This document shows, piece by piece, positions 1 to 5,242 of a stretch of 5,242 nt of DNA. The stretch is taken from contig JAMONE010000250.1 of assembly GCA_027066695.1 (NCBI GenBank), forward strand, positions 1 through 5,242. Direction: 5' to 3'. The position numbers were made by a program, and so were the translations under genes. The notes under the pieces are model-generated. The model was not told the DNA's origin. It saw nothing but the letters and a program-made list of their open reading frames with translations, and searched no databases. Origin of the DNA: Micavibrio sp. GTDB lineage: Bacteria; Pseudomonadota; Alphaproteobacteria; Micavibrionales; Micavibrionaceae. Positions within the stretch are counted from its first letter, which is position 1. Each line of letters opens with the position of its first letter.

Positions 1-1
1 C

Positions 2-1984
2 TATGTAGCCGCTGATATTGAAGTCCTTGAAGGGCTAGAGCCTGTCCGAAAACGCCCTGGGATGTATATCGGAGGTACGGATGAGCGCGCATACCACCAT
101 TTAGTTGGTGAAATCCTTGATAACTCGATGGATGAAGCAGTCGCAGGATATGCTGATTGGATAGAATTTTCACTAAGCGTTGGTAATGTAATTACAATTA
201 GTGATAACGGGCGCGGAATTCCTGTTGATGAACATCCCAAATTCCCTGGTAAATCCGCATTAGAAGTTATAATGACAACGCTTCATTCTGGCGGGAAATT
301 CAGCAATAAATCATATCAAACATCAGGCGGGTTGCATGGCGTTGGTATATCTGTAGTAAACGCCCTTTCTGACGATATGTGGATCCAAGTTGCGCGGGAT
401 AAAACCCTTTATAAGCAAAGCTATTCCAAGGGTAAAGCTGTATCAAAGCTGGAAAATCTCGGTTCTGTGCATAATCGCCGCGGAACAACAGTATGCTTTC
501 ACCCCGATCCCGAGATATTCGGCAATAAAATCGGGTTTAAGCCGTCATGGTTATTTCAAATGCTTAAATCAAAAGCGTATCTTTATTCTGGCGTTGAAAT
601 CAGATGGAAATGCGCTCCCGAGCTTATAAAGCCAGACAGCACAGTAACCGAAGAAGCTGTATTCAAATTTCCTAACGGACTTATGGATTACCTTAAGACC
701 AGTCTAAAAGACAGGCCGGCAATTACCGATAATGCTTTTCACGGCAATATAAAACTACCTAGTGATGCGGGGCGCGTTGAGTTTGCAATTAGCTGGCCTG
801 AAAGCGGCGATGGCTTTATACATTCATATTGTAATACAGTGCCAACGCCTTTGGGCGGAACGCATGAGAACGGCCTGCGCACGGCTCTATCAAAGGGCTT
901 GCGCAATTATGGTGATATGACGGGGCAAAAGAAATCCTCCATCATTACGGCGGATGACATTATATCTAACGCGGCGATATTGCTTTCTGTGTTTGTAAAA
1001 GACCCTCAATTTCAGGGGCAAACCAAAGAAAAGCTGGTTAATACCGATGTTACAAAATTAGTTGATACAGCAATAAAAGATTATTTTGATTTATGGCTTT
1101 CAAAAGACCCAACATCAAGCACCAATCTATTAAACAACATCATTGAGAAAGCCGAGGAACGCCAACGCCGTAAAAATGAACGTGCTATGGCTCGTAAAAG
1201 CGCAACAAAACGCTTACGCCTTCCAGGGAAGCTTGCTGATTGCTCACGCTCTGATGCCAATGACACCGAGCTTTTCATTGTCGAGGGAGACAGTGCGGGT
1301 GGCTCGGCTAAGCAAGGGCGTAACCGCAAAACTCAGGCCATATTACCCTTACGTGGGAAAATCCTCAATGTTATGAGTGCTTCAAAGGAAAAAATCCGCG
1401 CTAATCAAGAAATTCAAGACCTTATCTTGGCTATGGGGTGTGGCACGGGAAAAGATTTAAACCTTGATAAACTAAGATATGAGCGCATCATAATCATGAC
1501 CGATGCGGATGTTGATGGGGCGCACATCGCCGCTTTGCTCGTTACTTTCTTCTATACCCAGATGAAGCCTTTAGTCGAGCAAGGACATTTATTCATCGCT
1601 CAACCGCCGCTATATAGGCTGGTAAGCGGTACATTAAGCGCATATGCACGTGATGATGAGCATAAAGACGAGCTAATGAAAACCACCTTTAAAGGTAAAT
1701 CAAAAGTAGAAGTCAGCCGCTTTAAAGGACTTGGCGAAATGCCCGCTAGGCAGCTTAAAGAAACCACAATGGCCCCCTCCTCGCGGATATTAATTCGCGT
1801 GACACTTCCCGATGTGATGTCTGCTCTTGGTTTGAATTCCGAGGAAATGCCTGACGGTGATGATTTTATACCTCCATCATCAGATGTCGACGATCTAGTG
1901 CAAAGACTCATGGGCAAAAACGCCGAAGCGAGATACGAATTTATTCAAGATAATGCGCAATTTGCCTCTGACATTGATGTTTAA
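2..1984 (+). CDS. parE: DNA topoisomerase IV subunit B (ParE), 5'-truncated by window edge
   Basis: This is the ATPase and TOPRIM subunit of topoisomerase IV, which with ParC (A subunit, carrying the cleavage tyrosine) decatenates and relaxes chromosomes in the cytoplasm. The frame is open to the left edge: 20 codons precede the Met at base 62, and they encode the conserved ADIEVLEGLEPVRKRPG lead-in, so that Met is internal and the true start lies outside. 660 residues are visible, close to full length. Visible-residue positions: GHKL ATPase motifs with Glu37 and Asn41 in ExxDNSMDE, DNGRGIP from 68 and GGLHGVG at 109-115; transducer-domain QTK at 340-342, with the ATP-contacting lysine; TOPRIM EGDSAGG from 428 and DADVD from 501, the Mg-binding acidic residues; then a KGLGEM motif and a conserved C-terminal tail. 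ParE is preferred over the paralogue GyrB because of the HNRRGT and FHPDPEIFG stretches, the lysine-rich KxxGGVEIRW-like middle and the compact length. No inactivating change is seen. Confidence 0.96.
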   Translation, partial: YVAADIEVLEGLEPVRKRPGMYIGGTDERAYHHLVGEILDNSMDEAVAGYADWIEFSLSVGNVITISDNGRGIPVDEHPKFPGKSALEVIMTTLHSGGKFSNKSYQTSGGLHGVGISVVNALSDDMWIQVARDKTLYKQSYSKGKAVSKLENLGSVHNRRGTTVCFHPDPEIFGNKIGFKPSWLFQMLKSKAYLYSGVEIRWKCAPELIKPDSTVTEEAVFKFPNGLMDYLKTSLKDRPAITDNAFHGNIKLPSDAGRVEFAISWPESGDGFIHSYCNTVPTPLGGTHENGLRTALSKGLRNYGDMTGQKKSSIITADDIISNAAILLSVFVKDPQFQGQTKEKLVNTDVTKLVDTAIKDYFDLWLSKDPTSSTNLLNNIIEKAEERQRRKNERAMARKSATKRLRLPGKLADCSRSDANDTELFIVEGDSAGGSAKQGRNRKTQAILPLRGKILNVMSASKEKIRANQEIQDLILAMGCGTGKDLNLDKLRYERIIIMTDADVDGAHIAALLVTFFYTQMKPLVEQGHLFIAQPPLYRLVSGTLSAYARDDEHKDELMKTTFKGKSKVEVSRFKGLGEMPARQLKETTMAPSSRILIRVTLPDVMSALGLNSEEMPDGDDFIPPSSDVDDLVQRLMGKNAEARYEFIQDNAQFASDIDV

Positions 1985-2002
1985 GATTCTAAATGGTAAG
2001 AC

Positions 2003-3964
2003 ATGAAAATATTACTACGCATATTATTGATATCATCCATTTCAATTGCAGGTGCATCCTACTACGCCTATTTCACCTATATTCCAGAAAAAATCGAAAA
2101 TAAAGTAATAAATAGCTTCCATAAGCTTGGCTTTACAAAATTATCTATCGGCGAAATAACAAGAGACAATGGAAAAATTACATTTTCAGACATATCTCTT
2201 GATGAAAAGGGTTTCAGCTCTATAGGTAATTTAAGCGTTCATTTTTCACTTACCAAATTTTTATTAAACCCAAATCACGCACAAAAAATTATTATTAGTG
2301 ATATGAGCTTAAGCGGTGAAATATCAAACGGCAGCCTTATCCTAACGGGGCAGGCTAACAACAGCAAAGCTCTCCAGCGTTTAAAAAATATCCCCGCCAA
2401 TATTGTTATAATTAAAAATTCTTCTATAGATATTCTCTCCAAAGAATTGGGCGGAGTGAAAATAAATTATAACGGACAAGCAAAAATTTCTTCCTCGGGA
2501 AATATTGAAATAAAAGCCCAAGCATCCAGCAAACAAAAAAAGCTATCCTTTCAATCTAAAATCAATGGGACTATATCATCTGACGATTTAATCTCTATCA
2601 CGGCTGAAAGTGACCAAATATCGCTATCACAAAAAGATTTGAGCATAAGAAGAGGCGCAGCCACAATTGAGCTGAAGCACTCTATAAGAACTGCACAAAC
2701 ATCCATATATGCGCAAAGTAATTTTTCCTCTATAAACTGGCAAAATCTGCCATTAAGAACGGTTAGTACTACATTAGAAATCACTCCCAAAAAGAATATT
2801 CTAACGGCAAAGGGAAGCATATTCGGCAATGAAAATATTGAATGGAGCGCCCAAATAAATAAAACGGACGGCGCAACAATATCAAATATAAACATCACTC
2901 CCGCACGATTTTCAGAGCTATTATCTTTCCTCGAAAGAAATAAACGTCTGCAAAAAAATATAAATTTCCCAGCTTTTGTTTTTAATTTACAACAGCCCAC
3001 GATATCTATAAATGTTACAGCAGATAATAATAAATTCAGCGGTGATTTTAAATTTATTAGCTCTAACCCTGAGTTTAATATCAACGGAATTTTTATATCA
3101 GACAAGAATAGCGATAATATAAAAGGCAAAATTTATTCTAAAAAATCATATATATACGCAAAAAATAAAGATGCTACAACGAATCAAAGAGTAGCGTTTC
3201 AACAAGCTTCAACAGGTAATTTCACAGTCAATAGACTTAAGAACATCGCCGATATTAATTGGAATTTAAATACAAAGATAGAAAATGGCCATATTGATTA
3301 TGCCAGCCTTAAGCTTGAAAATATAAATGGTAATTTTTCATACAAGCAAAAAAATCCCAATAAAGCCAAAACATCCTTGAATTTTAAAATGCCATTAAAG
3401 CCGCACATAAAACAATCAGGGAAAATTAAACTTAATATTACAGATAAAAATAAGCCACTATTTCAGTCGGTATTATTCAAAATATATGAGGGAAGTATAA
3501 AAACAAAAACCCCTTTATTTAATGGAAGCACGCTATCAAATAGAAATAAACTGATTATTTCCGACATAAATTTAACGCAGCTTTTTCATGATTCCCAATT
3601 TAAAGATATAATAATATTTGGAAAGCTTGGCGGGATGTTGCCTGTTAAAATGTCAGATGGCAAAATAAATATAAATGGCGGAATATTGCAAAGCCAAGGC
3701 AGCGGTATAATAAGGCTTCCGACGGATCTTATTAACGGGTTATTTATTGGAAAAAGCAAAAAAATGCAGCTGATCAGAAAGGCTTTAAAGAATTATCACT
3801 ATGAGTTTTTTGAAATTAGGCTGGACGGAGATTTATCTGGCGGCGTAATGATGAGCATTAACTCTAGCGGCTACAGCCCTGATATAAAAGATAAAGAATC
3901 CGTTGATATATCTCTGCAAATAGAAACAAAACCTGCATTGCTGTTTAAGGATCTAGTAAAATAG
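2003..3964 (+). CDS. YdbH family AsmA-like protein, putative intermembrane phospholipid transport factor
   Basis: The 653-residue product begins with a short basic segment and one hydrophobic helix (about residues 3-25), then a long Asn/Ser/Lys/Ile-rich region of alternating beta-type sequence, as in AsmA-like bridge proteins anchored in the inner membrane and spanning the periplasm. The C-terminus carries the signature of the YdbH family (Pfam 'dicarboxylate transport' domain, a historical name): GKLGGMLPVKM from 540, GSGIIRLP at 566-573, and a KALKNYHYEFFEIRLDGDL block at 593-611 followed by SGYSPD. In E. coli, YdbH acts redundantly with TamB and YhdP in moving phospholipids to the outer membrane; the same role here is inferred. 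E. coli YdbH is about 880 residues, so this one is short, with the reduction N-terminal to the conserved tail. The ATG lies 18 bases after the parE stop, behind only a weak GGTAAG ribosome site, so translation may partly depend on parE. GC content is clearly lower than in the flanking genes. Family assignment is firm; function is less so. Confidence 0.82.
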   Translation: MKILLRILLISSISIAGASYYAYFTYIPEKIENKVINSFHKLGFTKLSIGEITRDNGKITFSDISLDEKGFSSIGNLSVHFSLTKFLLNPNHAQKIIISDMSLSGEISNGSLILTGQANNSKALQRLKNIPANIVIIKNSSIDILSKELGGVKINYNGQAKISSSGNIEIKAQASSKQKKLSFQSKINGTISSDDLISITAESDQISLSQKDLSIRRGAATIELKHSIRTAQTSIYAQSNFSSINWQNLPLRTVSTTLEITPKKNILTAKGSIFGNENIEWSAQINKTDGATISNINITPARFSELLSFLERNKRLQKNINFPAFVFNLQQPTISINVTADNNKFSGDFKFISSNPEFNINGIFISDKNSDNIKGKIYSKKSYIYAKNKDATTNQRVAFQQASTGNFTVNRLKNIADINWNLNTKIENGHIDYASLKLENINGNFSYKQKNPNKAKTSLNFKMPLKPHIKQSGKIKLNITDKNKPLFQSVLFKIYEGSIKTKTPLFNGSTLSNRNKLIISDINLTQLFHDSQFKDIIIFGKLGGMLPVKMSDGKININGGILQSQGSGIIRLPTDLINGLFIGKSKKMQLIRKALKNYHYEFFEIRLDGDLSGGVMMSINSSGYSPDIKDKESVDISLQIETKPALLFKDLVK

Positions 3965-3977
3965 AACAAACGAGGGC

Positions 3978-4706
3978 TTATGGATAATCGCAATGGTCAA
4001 AGGTTACTTTCACGAATGATTTTGCGCCTGCGGTAATAGTAAATCGGTATTCTTTACCTTTTATAATCATCGAATGATGCAGCGGTAGCACGCCTTTTTT
4101 CGTCTCCACCTTTGCAGAGCCTTTAGCCTTAAACATCACGCTAATCGGTTGGGCAGGGTCAAACCAAGCTTCGCGCTTTCCGTTACTATTTTTAGAGGAC
4201 ACGCCCTGCCCGAATACTGATATAACGCCGCCATTAATAGAAGCCACACTGCTAGGCCCTTTATATACGGGCGTTATAGCGACAAAGCGACGGCTTTCAG
4301 GATCGCTACAATTTTGCGGTGGGCGAGCGGATAATATAACCGATTTTAATCTCTCTACATCAACGCCTTGATCAACTTGTTTACGAACAAGCGTTACAAT
4401 ATCGCGCATAGGCCCATCAGACAACAGCTCCTCATAGCTGGCTTTCAGCTGTTCAAGGCGGACATTAGCGGTTTGCGCTTCGGCTCTAAGGTCTATCATC
4501 TCGCCTTGAGTAAGCTCGCTGCCTTCGTTAAGGATGCGTTTTTCTTCTTGCAATATATATATGTTTTGTTGAAAGCGCATACCGCCGACCCAATATCCAC
4601 AGCCAAATATCACAAGAAATAGAAAGAAAAATGTAGCCATTCGACTTGCTCTTTGAGCAGTGCGTTGACGGTATCTATCATTAGGGTTATATGAAGAAAA
4701 ACTCAT
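3978..4706 (-). CDS. Unrecognised bitopic membrane protein with coiled coil and periplasmic Cys-pair domain
   Basis: I do not recognise a named family for this 242-residue protein. Residues 1-23 are polar and rich in Arg (R11, R13, R15, R19, R22), followed by one hydrophobic helix at about 24-44, so by the positive-inside rule the N-terminus is cytoplasmic and the rest periplasmic. Residues 47-95 are rich in Glu, Gln, Leu and Arg with heptad-like spacing and probably form a coiled coil. A linker (RDIVTLVRKQVDQGVDVERL, 101-120) leads to a beta-rich domain from about 125 to the end. That domain begins ARPPQNCSDPES (Cys133) and ends FDHCDYP (Cys239); the two cysteines could form a disulfide closing it. 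There is no lipobox, peptidase or sugar-binding motif. The ATG was chosen because AAGGAG lies 12 bases upstream and no earlier in-frame start precedes a stop. It lies 47 bases after the permease gene on the same strand and converges on the ydbH-like gene. Codon composition resembles parE, which suggests a native gene. It may be a scaffold or envelope-assembly factor, but this is speculative. Confidence 0.8.
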   Translation of the reverse strand: MSFSSYNPNDRYRQRTAQRASRMATFFFLFLVIFGCGYWVGGMRFQQNIYILQEEKRILNEGSELTQGEMIDLRAEAQTANVRLEQLKASYEELLSDGPMRDIVTLVRKQVDQGVDVERLKSVILSARPPQNCSDPESRRFVAITPVYKGPSSVASINGGVISVFGQGVSSKNSNGKREAWFDPAQPISVMFKAKGSAKVETKKGVLPLHHSMIIKGKEYRFTITAGAKSFVKVTFDHCDYP

Positions 4707-4718
4707 CTATCTATGTCA

Positions 4719-4724
4719 CTCCTT
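4719..4724 (-). promoter_or_regulatory. Shine-Dalgarno site for the coiled-coil membrane protein gene
   Basis: On the minus strand this reads AAGGAG, a near-perfect match to the anti-Shine-Dalgarno complement. It sits 12 bases before the ATG at 4706. That spacing is longer than the usual 5-9 bases, but no other in-frame start fits: the GTG just after the site runs into TAG after two codons. It therefore supports the chosen start. Confidence 0.55.
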
Positions 4725-4732
4725 ATTTATGG

Positions 4733-4758
4733 CCAGAATCTAGGGTCAGGATTCTAGG
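4733..4758 (-). other. Small inverted repeat overlapping the permease stop codon
   Basis: AGAATC (4735-4740) and GATTCT (4750-4755) are exact reverse complements separated by nine bases. The stem can be extended by two G-C pairs (CC at 4733-4734 with GG at 4757-4758) if A4756 is bulged. The right arm covers the permease TAG stop (4754-4756). On the minus strand the stem is not followed by a T run, so it is not a standard intrinsic terminator. It could be a weak processing or attenuation hairpin between the two minus-strand genes, or chance. The rest of the 47-base gap holds the ribosome site and nothing else I can support. Confidence 0.3.
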
Positions 4759-5242
4759 ATAATCCAAAATAATATTTAGCTACAAAAATATAAGCTATCC
4801 ACATGATAACGACAAGAGGCACGCCCGCTTTTATAAAATCCCTAAATTTATACCGCCCCGGCCCCATGACAAGTAAATTTGTTTGATAACCAATTGGTGA
4901 GGCGAAAGAGCAATTTGCCGCAAACACAACCGTCACAGCAAATATATAATACATATCGAATTGTAAATCAGGCTGGGGGGGGACTTGCGCAGCCAAATTG
5001 AGCGCAATCGGAGTAAATAAAATTGCGCAAGCATTATTGGTTAATACATTCGTAGTAATGGCCACAATGATAAATAACAGCGATGCAAGCATTAACGGCG
5101 AGTCAGAAAATGGCGAGCTAATTATCAAGCTAGCTATATAATCAGCCCCACCCGTAACTTGAAGAGCCGCGCCTAGCGCGAGCATTGAACCAACAAGCAG
5201 GAATATCTTACGATCAATCGCTCTTGTTGCTTGCCTTATATT
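4754..5242 (-). CDS. SLC13 (DASS) family permease, C-terminal part, truncated by right window edge
   Basis: This is the 3' end of an inner-membrane ion-coupled carrier of the SLC13/divalent anion:sodium symporter type, whose members move dicarboxylates, citrate or sulfate. 162 residues are visible. The frame stays open to base 5242, and 19 codons precede the Met at 5185 (ending FLLVGS, then MLALGAALQVTGGADYIA), so that Met is internal. Hydrophobic segments lie at about visible residues 12-30, 49-66, 70-86, 97-114 and 138-157. The TNN at 68-70 within ITTNVLTNNACAILFTPIA corresponds to the second SNT-type substrate/Na-binding hairpin of the family, and the SFASPIGYQTNLLVMGPG block (112-129) is the well-conserved late motif. 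Full members are usually 400-600 residues, so most of the gene is outside; whether it carries the TrkA-C (RCK_C) inserts of some bacterial members cannot be seen. Substrate cannot be assigned. A run of eight C residues (coding strand) falls in a loop at V87-P88-P89-Q90. Confidence 0.88.
   Translation of the reverse strand, partial: NIRQATRAIDRKIFLLVGSMLALGAALQVTGGADYIASLIISSPFSDSPLMLASLLFIIVAITTNVLTNNACAILFTPIALNLAAQVPPQPDLQFDMYYIFAVTVVFAANCSFASPIGYQTNLLVMGPGRYKFRDFIKAGVPLVVIMWIAYIFVAKYYFGLS

Noticed and set aside
62..64. ATG at base 62 as the start of the topoisomerase gene
   Set aside because: The 20 codons before it are open and encode the conserved ParE lead-in (ADIEVLEGLEPVRKRPG), so this Met is the internal one of the PGMYIG motif.
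1600..1917. 105-codon minus-strand open frame inside parE
   Set aside because: It is antisense to the conserved TOPRIM and C-terminal region of parE, whose codon constraint explains the lack of stops.
62..1984. Gyrase B as an alternative identity for the first gene
   Set aside because: The length, the HNRRGT and FHPDPEIFG stretches and the TOPRIM surroundings fit alphaproteobacterial ParE better, although one residue (SAKQG rather than SAKQA) is GyrB-like.
2551..3129. 192-codon minus-strand open frame inside the ydbH-like gene
   Set aside because: It lies wholly within a well-supported gene, has no ribosome site that I can see and no recognisable motif; long antisense frames arise easily from this AT-rich repeat-like sequence.
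4551..4562. Short TA dinucleotide run
   Set aside because: It is only about five units, lies in the coding sequence for NIYIL of the coiled-coil protein and keeps frame; it is too short to call a functional repeat.
5183..5185. Minus-strand ATG at 5185 as the permease start
   Set aside because: The frame continues to the window edge with hydrophobic, family-like sequence (KIFLLVGSMLALGAAL), so the gene is truncated by the window rather than starting here.

Overview
The window looks like ordinary chromosomal DNA from an alphaproteobacterium of moderate GC content. The main evidence is the topoisomerase IV B subunit: its opening residues (ADIEVLEGLEPVRKRPGMYI), its HNRRGT stretch and its RxKTQAxLPLRGK TOPRIM region read like alphaproteobacterial ParE. 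The lineage cannot be narrowed with confidence. An AT-leaning group is plausible, because parE itself runs at roughly 40-60% GC in hand-counted lines while the next gene falls to about 23-35%.

Layout: bases 2-1984 (+) hold almost all of parE, cut at its 5' end by the window edge. After 18 bases comes a 653-residue membrane-anchored protein (2003-3964, +). Its C-terminus matches the YdbH family, the AsmA-like proteins linked to phospholipid transport between the inner and outer membranes. This gene converges, with only 13 bases between stop codons, on a two-gene minus-strand group. Read in its own direction, that group starts with the 3' part of an SLC13-type anion/dicarboxylate permease (5242-4754, running off the right edge). 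After a 47-base gap comes a 242-residue bitopic membrane protein with a coiled coil and a probably disulfide-bonded periplasmic domain (4706-3978), whose function I do not recognise.

The genes do not form an obvious pathway. parE acts in chromosome decatenation, and the YdbH-like gene probably shares its transcript only by position. The permease and the coiled-coil protein may share a transcript. The usual YdbH partners (YnbE lipoprotein, YdbL/DUF1318) are not next to the ydbH-like gene, which is the most noteworthy contextual point. I found no RNA genes, mobile elements, CRISPR arrays, origins or clear intrinsic terminators, and no gene-free stretch longer than about 50 bases. I see no convincing sign of a new multi-gene system here.
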